Shown: piece after piece, positions 27,348-36,082 of the stretch
How the letters are laid out: each line of letters opens with the position of its first letter
How positions within the stretch are numbered: the first letter of the stretch is position 1
NCBI GenBank assembly: GCA_965215825.1
Contig: CBDCEM010000003.1
Coordinates: 2,666,001-2,730,000 of the forward strand
Length of the DNA stretch: 64,000 nt
From: JAWPMT01 sp965215825
GTDB lineage: Bacteria > Bacteroidota > Bacteroidia > Cytophagales > Cyclobacteriaceae
Reading direction: 5' to 3'
Notes under the pieces: generated by a model
What the model saw: the letters and a program-made list of their open reading frames with translations, nothing else
What the model was told of the DNA's origin: nothing
Databases searched by the model: none
Made by a program: the position numbers and the translations under genes

Positions 27348-27973
27348 TGCGATTCCTGCCAATTATAGGGTTATTGATATGCACTCAGGGATGGGCACAA
27401 TCCAAACTAAAAGGTGTCCAGGTGAAAATCCAGGAATCAGGAGCCTATTTTGAAGTGTCAGCGTCCTATGCAGTAGAGATTCCCGAAGAGGTCAGAACAT
27501 TGAAACTCAAAGCACTGGGCTTCCAAGGTGCAAGTATTGAACAAATTGAAGTTGCATCCGAAAATTTTGAAATTGAAGAAACACAAGACTTGATCACACT
27601 ATTGGTAACTCCAGGACAAGGACTTGATACCATAACGATGAGTTATCGCGTGATCCCTGGTAAAAAGGGAGAGATTCCGCTCTTCTTTGGTGAATGGCAA
27701 AGTACCTCTTCAGATCAGGATTTCCTCCAACTTCAATTGACTGCTTCCAGGGAAACGAACATGTTATTTCCAGCAGAAAATGAAGTAACATTAGAAAGCA
27801 CGTTTAAGGAAATAAGGGCTTCAATACCAGCTGCAACTTCAATGATCAGAGTTGAACAAGGTGCTAATAAGGGTAGTCAATGGATGCAAAGAGTTGATCA
27901 ATTTGTGATTGGTCTATTTCTAGTCATAGGCATTTTGATATGGTTCAACCGAAAACGATTGATCTATGAGTAA
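27347..27973 (+). CDS. Secreted protein with C-terminal membrane anchor
   Basis: A 208-residue protein. The ATG at 27347 overlaps the dipeptidase TGA and gives a clean signal peptide (MRFLPIIGLLICTQGWAQ). A GTG at 27338 would only add three residues. The body (about 20-180) is beta-rich (LKGVQVKIQESGAYFEVSA) with no cysteine. A single helix (about 184-200) followed by NRKRL anchors the C-terminus with the body outside the cytoplasm. I do not recognise the family. Its place between a dipeptidase and a symporter, with overlapping codons on both sides, suggests an accessory of that transport unit, for example substrate capture. That is inference. Confidence 0.75.
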   Translation: MRFLPIIGLLICTQGWAQSKLKGVQVKIQESGAYFEVSASYAVEIPEEVRTLKLKALGFQGASIEQIEVASENFEIEETQDLITLLVTPGQGLDTITMSYRVIPGKKGEIPLFFGEWQSTSSDQDFLQLQLTASRETNMLFPAENEVTLESTFKEIRASIPAATSMIRVEQGANKGSQWMQRVDQFVIGLFLVIGILIWFNRKRLIYE

Positions 27974-28058
27974 TTTCATTTTTTGGGGACTCTTTTTGGC
28001 GCTGGGCCTGGTCGTACTTGGTTATCTCATCTGGATGTATTGGACAGAACACGAATGA
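27966..28058 (+). CDS. 30-residue membrane peptide, symporter companion
   Basis: ATG at 27966, inside the last codons of the preceding gene, to TGA at 28056-28058. The product begins MSNFIFWGLFLALGLVVLGY and ends YWTEHE, with one helix of about 23 residues and an acidic tail. Its TGA overlaps the symporter ATG (ATGA). Perfectly chained starts and stops on both sides, no other reason for the gap, and the membrane-peptide composition argue for a real gene. Short single-helix companions of Na+/solute symporters are known in other bacteria. By analogy it may stabilise or regulate the transporter. Confidence 0.7.
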   Translation: MSNFIFWGLFLALGLVVLGYLIWMYWTEHE

Positions 28059-29482
28059 ATTTGCAGTATATCATATTCGCAGGTTACTTCATACTCATCT
28101 TTCTGATTGGTTGGATGAGCCTACGGCTCACCCACTCAGACAAAGATTATTGGATCGCCGGCAGTAAATTGGGATGGGGAGTTGGTGGCGCGACCATGGC
28201 TGCGACCCATACAAGTGCAGGGACCTTTATCGGAACAGTCGGGGTTATTTACGCGGTTGGCTGGTCCTTTACCTGGGTATTATTAGTGATCCCCCTCGCC
28301 TATTGGTTCATGGTGGCTATCCTGGCTCCGAGGTTTACCCGAGTGACCGAACTTACATTACCTGCTTTTTTACAAAGGCGATATCAAAGCAAGACGGCAA
28401 GAGGTACCGGAGCTGTGATCATTCTGATCGCCACGGTAATCTACATTCAGGCTCAGATCGTGGCAGGTGGGTTGGTCGCCAACGTGGTGTTCGGGCTAAC
28501 TCCAACCACAGGCATGGTCATCTTCACGTTGATTTTACTGATTTACACCGTAGTTGGAGGGATGCTTGCTGTGGTTTATACAGATTTCCTACAGATGATC
28601 ATCATGATCGTTGGCACCCTGGTAGCCGTACCTTTGGCCCTTGATCATTTCCACGGGCTTTCTGACCTTATCCATAAAGTGACTTTAATTAAACCACTTG
28701 CCTTCGAGTGGGGTGGTTTTCCCGTTGCCTTATTGATAACCTTGAGCCTGGCCTTCTTTCTCGGATCAGTGGCAACACCAGAAAAAGTGGTACGCCTTTA
28801 CGCAATGAAGGACATGCGTACCATCAGACGGGCGATTTTGTTGACCATCATTGTTGTCACAGGTATTAACTTATTGGTTTTCATTCTGGGACTGACTTCT
28901 ATGGTCCTTTTTCCAAATTTGCCGACTGGAGACCTGGCCATGCCTATTGTAGCTAAAACAGTGCTACCGACCTTTGTTGGCACTTTGATGTTGGCTGCGG
29001 TTACTTCAGCAATGATGTCCACAGTAGATTCTCTTTTATTGGTAGCTGGCTCCGCTTTATCAGAAGACATTTATCAAAATCTCATTCATCAAAAAGCTTC
29101 CAAAAGTCGTCGTTTGTTGATTGCCAGAATAGGAATCATTATTGTAGGAGTCCTCCCTTTGATTTCCATTTTATCCGGTTTCGCACAAGGTGAGCTCGTT
29201 CAATTCATTGTTATTCTTTTTACTGCCATCATGGGGGCAGGCTTCTTCACACCAGTAGTGGGAGGCATCATCTGGAAACGTGCCAACAAGCAAGGGGCCA
29301 TTGCCGCCATGATTGGAGGTGTACTGGTTACAGCGTTGTGGAAGGCTTTTGGTGACCCTCAAATTTATCCGGTCCTACCTGGTTTTAGTACCAGTGTTTT
29401 GCTTTTTGTATTGGTCAGTTTGCTTACACCTCGCCCTCATTCCGAAGCATGGAAACCATACTTCATGAAAGAACCTGATTAA
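28055..29482 (+). CDS. Sodium:solute symporter (SSS family)
   Basis: A 475-residue transporter with about 13 membrane helices. The ATG at 28055 (MNLQYIIFAGYFILIFLIGW) overlaps the stop of the 30-residue peptide. A GTG or other start at 27983 would put 24 unlikely residues before helix 1. Family signatures: DKDYWIAGSKLGWGVGGATMAATHTSAGTF (helix 2 region, shown here as pattern D-Y-W-x-A-G...A-T), YTVVGGMLAVVYTDFLQ, LGSVATPEKVVRLYAMKD and AVTSAMMSTVDSLLL with the conserved Ser/Asp sodium-site residues. It imports a solute with Na+. The substrate (amino acid, vitamin or carboxylate) cannot be told from sequence, but the dipeptidase at the head of the operon hints at an amino-acid or peptide-derived compound. 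Confidence 0.93.
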   Translation: MNLQYIIFAGYFILIFLIGWMSLRLTHSDKDYWIAGSKLGWGVGGATMAATHTSAGTFIGTVGVIYAVGWSFTWVLLVIPLAYWFMVAILAPRFTRVTELTLPAFLQRRYQSKTARGTGAVIILIATVIYIQAQIVAGGLVANVVFGLTPTTGMVIFTLILLIYTVVGGMLAVVYTDFLQMIIMIVGTLVAVPLALDHFHGLSDLIHKVTLIKPLAFEWGGFPVALLITLSLAFFLGSVATPEKVVRLYAMKDMRTIRRAILLTIIVVTGINLLVFILGLTSMVLFPNLPTGDLAMPIVAKTVLPTFVGTLMLAAVTSAMMSTVDSLLLVAGSALSEDIYQNLIHQKASKSRRLLIARIGIIIVGVLPLISILSGFAQGELVQFIVILFTAIMGAGFFTPVVGGIIWKRANKQGAIAAMIGGVLVTALWKAFGDPQIYPVLPGFSTSVLLFVLVSLLTPRPHSEAWKPYFMKEPD

Positions 29483-29647
29483 TGATTAATTCTCTCATAC
29501 AGCAAGCTCCAGAATTGATTCAGGGTCATTTTCAAAAAGGTCATGACAGGTAATCATTATGTAGATCCAAATAAAGAGAGTTTGTCAGCTGAGAGTAAAT
29601 TCAAAGCGATCTTATGATGTATTTTAGACTTAAATAATGTCACCCAA

Positions 29648-31519
29648 ATGTCTATTCGACTTCTTACCTGTTCTCTCTTTGTCGCAATTGGCTTACTTGC
29701 ATTTGGCCAGCAAGCTTTGCCGCTCACCTGGGAAAACATCTTCACTAAAAATTACGGAGCCAGACAAGCTGTATTATCCCCTGATGGCAAGCATGTGGCG
29801 GTTGTAGCCACCACTTCAGAACAATCTGGTATTTTCCTGATCGATGTTAACGATGCTACATCAACTCGATTTCTGACACAAGGCACCTCCCCTGCCTGGT
29901 TTTCCGATAGCAGGGAAATTGTATATCGGGTTCAAGGAGATTTATGGAAAATATCAATCGATGGAACAAAAAGAAATAGACTTTCCAATGATCAACAGGA
30001 TGAACGAGCACCGCGGCCTTCACCAGATGGCAGATGGGTGGCTTTTTACAGTGGCAGGTCAGGTCATCAGGATTTATGGATGATTGCGGCTGATGGAACT
30101 GGTAAACCGCAGCAATTAACAAATGCTTCAATGGCTTTAGATGATTTTAGGTTTGCCCCATCATGGTCTCCGGATAGTAAGCAACTTGCTTTCTATTCAT
30201 TTAAAAATGACTATTGGGAAGATGATATCTGGGTGATTGATATCGCATCGAAAAAGGAAAGTCGTGTTTCTGAAAATTTGATGGCTATGTCCACTCCTGT
30301 CTGGTCTCCAGATGGTAAGACCCTTGCTGTGATGGGCAATGATAAAGCCGAGTACTGGTACGAAGATCTATCCTATATCTACCTGATAGATGTCGCAAAA
30401 GCTCAGGACACAAAACTCAACATGCAGATCCATGCAACAGACCTGCTGTTCAATCATACCTTATCCTGGTCCGCAGATGGCAGCGAATTGTTTTTCCCCT
30501 ACCAGGAAAGGTCGGAAGTAGAGCTATGGCGTGTTCCCACTACAGGTGGCGTGGCAACCCGGGTCACCAACATGGGCGGAACTTTTTTCAACTATCACGC
30601 TTCTCGAAATGGGGACGCTTTTGTATTTGTAAGATCGACAGCTACGCGTGGCAATGAAGTGGATTATCTGAAAGGAAGTGGAGGTGAAACCCGGCAACTT
30701 ACTTCGTTCGCCACTTCGTGGCTGGGCCTTAAAGATCCCCCGGAAATAAGCTATCGAAGCTGGGATGGATTGTATATCCAGGCTTTCATGTACCTGCCGC
30801 CAAATTTTGATCCAGACAAGCAGTACCCCGCTCTCGTACACGTCCACGGCGGAGGTACGAACACCTACTACAAGCGCTTAAGCCCGACAGAGCAATATTT
30901 GGCCCAACAAGGTTATGTCGTACTTGCTGTGAACTATCGCGGAGGATCCGGATTTGGACGGCCCTTTCAGAATTTAAGCATTCAAGACTGGGGGAATGGG
31001 CAGGCTTTAGATGCAGCTCATGCAGCTGATTTCATTCGTGAACAAAGTTGGTCCAATGGTTTGATAGGTATATATGGCTATAGTTATGGTGGAATTACAT
31101 CTATGGCTGCAATAACCCGAGCCCCTGGAAAGTTTGATGCGGCCGTCCCTATGGCAGGGATTTATGATTTCGGAGATGCATACACCAATGCCGACCGTAT
31201 TGGGAAAATATTTATCAAAACCGGACATGGAGGATCTCCGGAAGAAAAACCAAATGTATACGCCATCAGCAATGCACTATCCAGGGTGCATCAGGTAGAA
31301 ACTCCTGTCCTACTCATGCATGGTGAAGCAGATGTGAGGGCACCATTCCGGCAGTTTGAACTTGCAGTAGAAATTCTTGAGAAGGAAGGGAAGACCTTTG
31401 AGAGTCACTCCTACCCTAACGAACCCCACGGATTCAGGAATCCCATGAACCGTGTAGACATGTATACCAGGCTACAACGTTGGTTCGAACAATATTTAAA
31501 AAACGACACGGAGGACTAA
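29648..31519 (+). CDS. Secreted S9 prolyl-oligopeptidase-family peptidase
   Basis: A 623-residue serine peptidase. Signal peptide to about residue 20 (MSIRLLTCSLFVAIGLLAFG). An N-terminal beta-propeller of PD40/TolB-like blades (about 35-345, recurring SPDGKHVAVVA, SPDGRWVAFYSG, WSPDGKTLAVMG). C-terminal alpha/beta hydrolase domain with triad Ser479 (GYSYGG), Asp562 (HGEADVRAPF) and His594 (NEPHGF). It cleaves short peptides, often after Pro or Ala, in the periplasm or outside. Apparently monocistronic, with 165 bp before it and 132 bp after. Normal length for the family. Confidence 0.93.
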   Translation: MSIRLLTCSLFVAIGLLAFGQQALPLTWENIFTKNYGARQAVLSPDGKHVAVVATTSEQSGIFLIDVNDATSTRFLTQGTSPAWFSDSREIVYRVQGDLWKISIDGTKRNRLSNDQQDERAPRPSPDGRWVAFYSGRSGHQDLWMIAADGTGKPQQLTNASMALDDFRFAPSWSPDSKQLAFYSFKNDYWEDDIWVIDIASKKESRVSENLMAMSTPVWSPDGKTLAVMGNDKAEYWYEDLSYIYLIDVAKAQDTKLNMQIHATDLLFNHTLSWSADGSELFFPYQERSEVELWRVPTTGGVATRVTNMGGTFFNYHASRNGDAFVFVRSTATRGNEVDYLKGSGGETRQLTSFATSWLGLKDPPEISYRSWDGLYIQAFMYLPPNFDPDKQYPALVHVHGGGTNTYYKRLSPTEQYLAQQGYVVLAVNYRGGSGFGRPFQNLSIQDWGNGQALDAAHAADFIREQSWSNGLIGIYGYSYGGITSMAAITRAPGKFDAAVPMAGIYDFGDAYTNADRIGKIFIKTGHGGSPEEKPNVYAISNALSRVHQVETPVLLMHGEADVRAPFRQFELAVEILEKEGKTFESHSYPNEPHGFRNPMNRVDMYTRLQRWFEQYLKNDTED

Positions 31520-31651
31520 TACCAATTTTGAGTTGTTGGCGTCCTATTGAAAATTCCATAAAACTAGCGCTCACAACTTAAGATAACTTCTGCAAAGATT
31601 GGATTTGACCTAAGAATATTTTATATTCTGAAAAATCAAACCTACAATGTC

Positions 31652-32551
31652 ATGCGTTTTTTATCTCTTCTGATTTTTCTATTGGTTTGTTTCTCTTGTG
31701 CACAAACGACCAATCCCCAACAAGAAACTTCTTCAGAACCCGTTTCTCTCATTGGAACCTGGGATTTGGTATCATTTATAGCCGCAGATGATCCTACCCA
31801 GGAATGGCGTAATCATGGGGATTCGATCCTCTACCAGAAGCACCTTACCGCTACACATTTCACCTGGATCATGTATGACATGAAGAACGATCAAATGCTT
31901 GGAATGGGCGGCGGCAACTACTCTCGTAAGGAGGATCAGTATATAGAAAACATTGATTTCTTTCACCCCCCCGCCAGCAGCGAACTCGGACAATCAATTC
32001 CTTTCGAAGTTCGATTTGAGGATGGCAAATGGTATCATAAGGGATATGCCAAGCAAATGGAAATGGATTTTGATTTAGGTACAGTGTTCGTCGCCGATTC
32101 CAATAAAATCGAGGAAATATGGGTCAGAACTGAAGTGCCCAAATCCGATAGTGACTTACTTGTGGGTACCTGGGATCTACAACAATACCGATATGACCCA
32201 AACGAATCCTACTATGAGTATCCAAATATGATCGGATACTTGAAACTCATTACTCCTACCCATTTCGTTTGGGTAAAATACGACACTGAAGGTGATCAGA
32301 TTTTCGGTTCAGGTAGTGGCCCCTACCGTTATGATGGTAATCAAGATTACAGGGAAGAGATTCAAATGATGCACCCCCCAGCTCACACACTACGAGGCAC
32401 TACGGTGCAATTCAATATTGATGTAAGTGATCACAGATGGGATTTACTTGGTTATGGGCTCAGGCAACCGAGCAATGACACGCTATTGATTGACGAAGTT
32501 TGGAGGCATCATACAACCACACTCGAAGACGAAGTGGCCATCAACTTTTAA
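31652..32551 (+). CDS. Lipoprotein of two tandem lipocalin-like repeats
   Basis: A 299-residue lipoprotein (lipobox CFSC near residue 16). The mature part is an internal duplication. Unit 1 (about 34-152) and unit 2 (about 170-290) each start with GTWDL and continue (L)-x-A/P-T-H-F-x-W-(I/V)-x-Y-D. Each then has a G-x-G-x-Y turn, an E-x-I-x-(F/M)-x-H-P-P-A motif, a T/S-(V/I)-x-F strand, a W-x-x-x-G-Y/L strand, and ends with a EIW/EVW strand. This resembles the one-domain lipocalin-like lipoproteins of Bacteroidota, here fused in tandem. Ligand unknown; probably periplasmic-face or outer-membrane bound. Confidence 0.82.
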   Translation: MRFLSLLIFLLVCFSCAQTTNPQQETSSEPVSLIGTWDLVSFIAADDPTQEWRNHGDSILYQKHLTATHFTWIMYDMKNDQMLGMGGGNYSRKEDQYIENIDFFHPPASSELGQSIPFEVRFEDGKWYHKGYAKQMEMDFDLGTVFVADSNKIEEIWVRTEVPKSDSDLLVGTWDLQQYRYDPNESYYEYPNMIGYLKLITPTHFVWVKYDTEGDQIFGSGSGPYRYDGNQDYREEIQMMHPPAHTLRGTTVQFNIDVSDHRWDLLGYGLRQPSNDTLLIDEVWRHHTTTLEDEVAINF

Positions 32552-32648
32552 ATACACTAAACAACAGTTAAATTGAAAAAACAGGCATTTCTCCATCAGT
32601 CTGATTGCACTTCACCGGCATCAGGTATATGATGGAATAAGATCAATA

Positions 32649-32656
32649 TATCTTTG
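32649..32656 (+). promoter_or_regulatory. Perfect -7 box (TATCTTTG)
   Basis: TATCTTTG matches the Bacteroidota -7 consensus TAnnTTTG exactly and lies 20 bases before the start codon at 32676. No clear TTG/TTTG sits at the -33 distance, so the promoter is only half supported. Confidence 0.4.
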
Positions 32657-32675
32657 TCTCAAGAGTTCTTGAGAT

Positions 32676-33185
32676 ATGGCAAAGAAAAAGTTAAATGTTG
32701 CTCTTGTAACCGCAACACTTGCATTGGTGATCAACATCATCACAGCAAGTATTTACATCTATCAAGCCTCTATTATGCGTGAAGAGCAGCATGCTGCGGT
32801 TTGGCCCCACATTGAATGGGGGATTCACTACATTCAAGGTAAAAGTTTTTACCTGGAAGTGCGAAATAATGGTGTTGGACCCTCGCTGATAAAGGAAACC
32901 GAAATGAAACTGAATGGAACCATAACCCCAACCATCGATTCATTGTTCGTACTTGCTATAGGTACTAAATCAATTCCTCATATTCATGGCACCATAGAGA
33001 ACAGGGTAATGGCACCTGGTGCATCAATTAAACTCATTGAAGTAACAGACCAGTTATTGGCTGAACTCTTGTATCATAAATTATCCGTCACAAATGAATT
33101 CGAATATTCGATCAATTATGAGTCCATATACGGCCAACGATGGGTTTGCGAAGGATATACAGTAAAGGAATTAGAGACGTATTAA
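32676..33185 (+). CDS. Small protein with N-terminal membrane anchor
   Basis: A 169-residue protein. Lysine-rich start (MAKKKLN), one helix (about 8-30), then a soluble domain opening with EEQHAAVWPHIEW and a beta strand FYLEVRNNGVGPSLIKETEM. The VWPH / N-x-G-V-G-P-A/S-L-I-K combination recurs in small membrane-anchored proteins of unknown function in many bacteria, and I can only place it there. Orientation is probably N-in with the domain outside. No partner genes; an exact -7 box lies just upstream. Confidence 0.75.
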   Translation: MAKKKLNVALVTATLALVINIITASIYIYQASIMREEQHAAVWPHIEWGIHYIQGKSFYLEVRNNGVGPSLIKETEMKLNGTITPTIDSLFVLAIGTKSIPHIHGTIENRVMAPGASIKLIEVTDQLLAELLYHKLSVTNEFEYSINYESIYGQRWVCEGYTVKELETY

Positions 33186-33260
33186 TTATTCCATCCAAAA
33201 AACTTAAGTCATATAATAATTCAATAGAAGCTAAATCCAGTCATGTCAACCTAAACTAGG

Positions 33261-33407
33261 TCAAACTTTTCCCGTGCCCCGACATTTAGAACATATTGAA
33301 GTCCTATTGCCTGGAATAATTACAGTACTCATCATTTTGTTTATAGAATGGTTCAAGCAAGTAGTACATCTACACGTTCTACTACCATTGCAATGATCAC
33401 ATTTCAT
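33261..33407 (-). CDS. 48-residue double zinc-ribbon-like protein
   Basis: From the ATG at 33407 the product starts MKCDHCNGSRTCRCTTCL and ends CSKCRGTGKV. CxxCxG and CxxCxGxG motifs resemble half-units of the DnaJ cysteine-rich region, giving up to eight Cys for one or two Zn ions. A longer frame start at 33482 adds 25 residues with no cysteine and is less likely. Small free-standing proteins of this kind are widespread but uncharacterised. It lies 86 bp downstream of msrA on the same strand, so both may be on one transcript. Confidence 0.6.
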   Translation of the reverse strand: MKCDHCNGSRTCRCTTCLNHSINKMMSTVIIPGNRTSICSKCRGTGKV

Positions 33408-33493
33408 AAGGGTCAAATTTGGTTGTCCAATAAAACTATGAAAATTCAAATGGACAACCAAGGCAAGGTACGATGAATGCAATACAGTACGTT

Positions 33494-34024
33494 CTACTTC
33501 AATTTATCTCCGAACTGTTTCACAAATTTTTCTACTTTGGGACGAACCACAAACGCACAGTATGGCTGTGATTCATTCCTGGCGAAGTAGTCATCATGGT
33601 AGTTTTCCCCCTCATAAAACTTCTCAAATGGAGCAATCTCCGTGACAATGGGGTCTTTCCAAACTCCAGACGCTGTTAATTGAGCCTTATAAGTTTCAGT
33701 TTGTGATTTTTGTTCTTCATCATGATAGAAAACCACTGACCGATATTGTGTTCCTGAGTCATTACCCTGGCGATTAAGGGTCGTAGGGTCATGGGTATTC
33801 CAAAAGACCTCAAGCAACTCCGCAAAGGTAATTTGCTCATCATCATACGTAATCTGCAACACCTCGGCATGACCGGTTGTACCGGAACAAACTTCATTGT
33901 AAGTGGGGTTATCGGTCTGTCCACCGGAATAACCAGACTTAACTTTAGAAACTCCTCTAAGTTTTTGAAAGATAGCTTCTGTACACCAGAAACATCCATT
34001 TCCGAAGGTAGCGACTGCTTGCAT
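33494..34024 (-). CDS. msrA: Peptide-methionine (S)-S-oxide reductase
   Basis: A 176-residue MsrA. The catalytic site GCFWCTE (Cys11) is near the N-terminus, followed by SGYSGGQTDNPTYNEVCSGTTGHAE, the conserved YSGG...P-x-Y-x-x-V-x-x-G-x-T-GHAE region, then DPTTLNRQGNDSGTQYRS and FYEGENYHDDYF. It reduces methionine-S-sulfoxide in proteins, with thioredoxin as reductant. No signal peptide; cytoplasmic. Only the catalytic Cys and scattered others are present, with no MsrB domain. Length and motif order are normal. Confidence 0.97.
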   Translation of the reverse strand: MQAVATFGNGCFWCTEAIFQKLRGVSKVKSGYSGGQTDNPTYNEVCSGTTGHAEVLQITYDDEQITFAELLEVFWNTHDPTTLNRQGNDSGTQYRSVVFYHDEEQKSQTETYKAQLTASGVWKDPIVTEIAPFEKFYEGENYHDDYFARNESQPYCAFVVRPKVEKFVKQFGDKLK

Positions 34025-34147
34025 GTGCGATTATTGATTTCTAGAAAAACAGCGCCTCAATGTTAATGGTTCGTGCTCAATTGTAAAACACTTGACATTC
34101 TATTAGCAATAAATCCAGGACAATAAATCCTGGAAAAAGGGCAAAAT

Positions 34148-34178
34148 AAAACCCCGCGTCTTGGAGATGCGGGGTTTT
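34148..34178 (-). terminator. Strong intrinsic terminator (PhoX transcript)
   Basis: Arms AAAACCCCGC (34148-34157) and GCGGGGTTTT (34169-34178) with three further pairs inside (G-T wobble, T-A, C-G) and a TTGGA loop. Read on the minus strand, the stem is followed by TATTTTGC, so it fits termination of the phoX-like gene that ends 140 bp away. It is symmetrical enough to work in both directions. Confidence 0.85.
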
Positions 34179-34318
34179 ACTAGCTTAGACAAATAATCAA
34201 CCAACACGTGATACGTGTAGACTGCAAACATAAGCTACGAAAGATAATTCACAATGACAATGGGGGTGACAAAGGGTATACAAGTGATTAGCGGCTAATT
34301 CCTTTCTATTCAGGGCTT

Positions 34319-35896
34319 TTAAACCGGCTCAGGAGCCACCTGAAAATCTTCAATTAGGTCCCCGCTGATGACAATAACCGCGGGTTTAGGAACAGCGCCC
34401 CTACCATCCGGCCAGTTTGACGTGAGGTCCTGAAGTCCAGTACTGGTATCGCCGGGATGTTGAACACTTAAGAATAATTCTCCATCAGGGCCAAAACAAG
34501 GGCCTGTAAATTCGGCATCATTGGGAGCACTGGCTATTTGAATGACCTTGCCTGCATTTACGCCACTTCTTGGCACCACAAACAATCCATTGTTACCAAA
34601 ACGATCATAAGGAGGCAGGTTCATCTCATCACCTGAAATGTCTGACGTAAACCACAAATTACCCGCCGGATCATAAGCGAGATTATCCGGACAGGCAAAA
34701 CCAGTTTCCTCCCCACCCGTCAGATAGGTTTCATAAGAAAACTGTAAGCCATCATATCCATCAGTCTCCTTTAGCCGCATCAACGAGCCGAAGTAGTTTT
34801 CTTCAGGTTTATTATTTGTCAGGGCCATAATCACACTACCATCAACTGGATCAATCTCAATGTCTTCTGGTCTGTCTAGTGGCGTTCCTTCAACCACCAA
34901 TGCTGCCTGACGTGCTTTGATGAACATCTCTGTTTCATTTTCAAATTCTTTCTTCAATTCCGGAACTTCATAATCTATTGCTTTCCATTCTCCTCTGCTG
35001 AAATCACCCACATAAAGCTTTCCCGGATATATTTTACCTACCTCATCTGATATATATTTAAACAAACATCCACCATTTTGATCATCGCCTGAATAAATCA
35101 CTACTCGCCCATCTTCCAATTCCTGAACCGTGGCACATTCGTGGGCAAAGCGACCCAATCCAACATGTTTCTTAGCTGTCTTTGTTTTAGGGTCATACTC
35201 AACAACCCACCCGTAATGTTCTGTTCTATTCTTTGGAAAAAAGACTTCCCATTCCAACTGGCTTGGCTCGTATTTCTCCGTTAGGTAGTTATGATCACCA
35301 TAAAAATCATCGTAGTTCTCTTCACAAGTCAATATCGTTCCCCAGGGTGTGATACCTCCTGAACAATTGGCCAGTGTACCTATGGCTTTGTCGGCTCGTG
35401 CAACCTTTTCATGCCATTCGAATGGTATTTCGCTTAATCCCGTGAGTTTATAATTCGCTTCATCATCTGTGATGATTTCCCATGAACCGCCACTTTTTTC
35501 TATGCGGAAGATAGATCCTCCTACATCTTCCATCTCTTTCAGGATTTTTCTCCGCAACCGGGCATTGTCTGGATCATAATCCGAGTCTAAGACCGGGTTC
35601 ACGGACTCGTGATTGACCCAAAGTAAACCAGAACGTTTTGAATCTTTTAGAAAGGCGATATAATCATTGTTATATCCGAATTTCAAAGCCGCAGAGATTG
35701 GGTCGCCCCATTTTACCAAAATATCGTATTTCAAGCCTTCGGCAAGCACCACTTGATCTTTGGCACTCGCAGAAATCCCTGATATGGCTTCAGTCAAATA
35801 TTCTCCTCCGGAAGTACAAGAGGAAAGCAAGCTTGGTAACACAGGAGTTACGACAATTCCCTTTCCTAAAAATTCAATGAAAGATCTTCGATTCAT
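34319..35896 (-). CDS. PhoX-like (DUF839) protein with Tat-type signal
   Basis: A 525-residue protein from the ATG at 35896. The longer start at 36034 would precede the signal sequence with 46 unlikely residues. The N-terminus has a twin-arginine motif (NRRSFIEFLGKG), a hydrophobic run and LLSSC, so it is likely Tat-exported and possibly lipidated. PhoX-type motifs follow: LLWVNHES, LANCSGGITPWGTILTCEENYDD (active-site region), LGRFAHECATV, DRPEDIEIDP, CPDNLAYDPAGNLWFTSD and GPCFGPDGELFLSVQHPG. PhoX enzymes are Ca2+/Fe3+-dependent phosphomonoesterases working outside the cytoplasm on organic phosphate. Not every DUF839 protein is a proven phosphatase. Divergent from the M16 gene, with 186 bp between the starts. 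Confidence 0.88.
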   Translation of the reverse strand: MNRRSFIEFLGKGIVVTPVLPSLLSSCTSGGEYLTEAISGISASAKDQVVLAEGLKYDILVKWGDPISAALKFGYNNDYIAFLKDSKRSGLLWVNHESVNPVLDSDYDPDNARLRRKILKEMEDVGGSIFRIEKSGGSWEIITDDEANYKLTGLSEIPFEWHEKVARADKAIGTLANCSGGITPWGTILTCEENYDDFYGDHNYLTEKYEPSQLEWEVFFPKNRTEHYGWVVEYDPKTKTAKKHVGLGRFAHECATVQELEDGRVVIYSGDDQNGGCLFKYISDEVGKIYPGKLYVGDFSRGEWKAIDYEVPELKKEFENETEMFIKARQAALVVEGTPLDRPEDIEIDPVDGSVIMALTNNKPEENYFGSLMRLKETDGYDGLQFSYETYLTGGEETGFACPDNLAYDPAGNLWFTSDISGDEMNLPPYDRFGNNGLFVVPRSGVNAGKVIQIASAPNDAEFTGPCFGPDGELFLSVQHPGDTSTGLQDLTSNWPDGRGAVPKPAVIVISGDLIEDFQVAPEPV

Positions 35897-36082
35897 AGTT
35901 TTTAAATCACCGTTCAAAGCTAAACATACAAGCTGATTCCAATCCAAAAACAATGATGTTGGTTTTGTGAGGGTCCGAAAAAAACTCATCTCCTCCACCC
36001 GGCTCATACCGCCTTCTATATAAATGAAAGGCAAGATGAAATTAGATTTCCCGTTATCTTAGGAACCTATTACTAAACTGAC

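Noticed and set aside
27983..28054. Extended symporter N-terminus
   Set aside because: It overlaps the 30-residue peptide and precedes the first helix with an unlikely sequence. The ATG at 28055 is chained by ATGA to the peptide stop.
35897..36034. Long N-terminus of the PhoX-like frame
   Set aside because: The twin-arginine signal sequence begins at the ATG 35896; the extra 46 codons cover the divergent promoter region.
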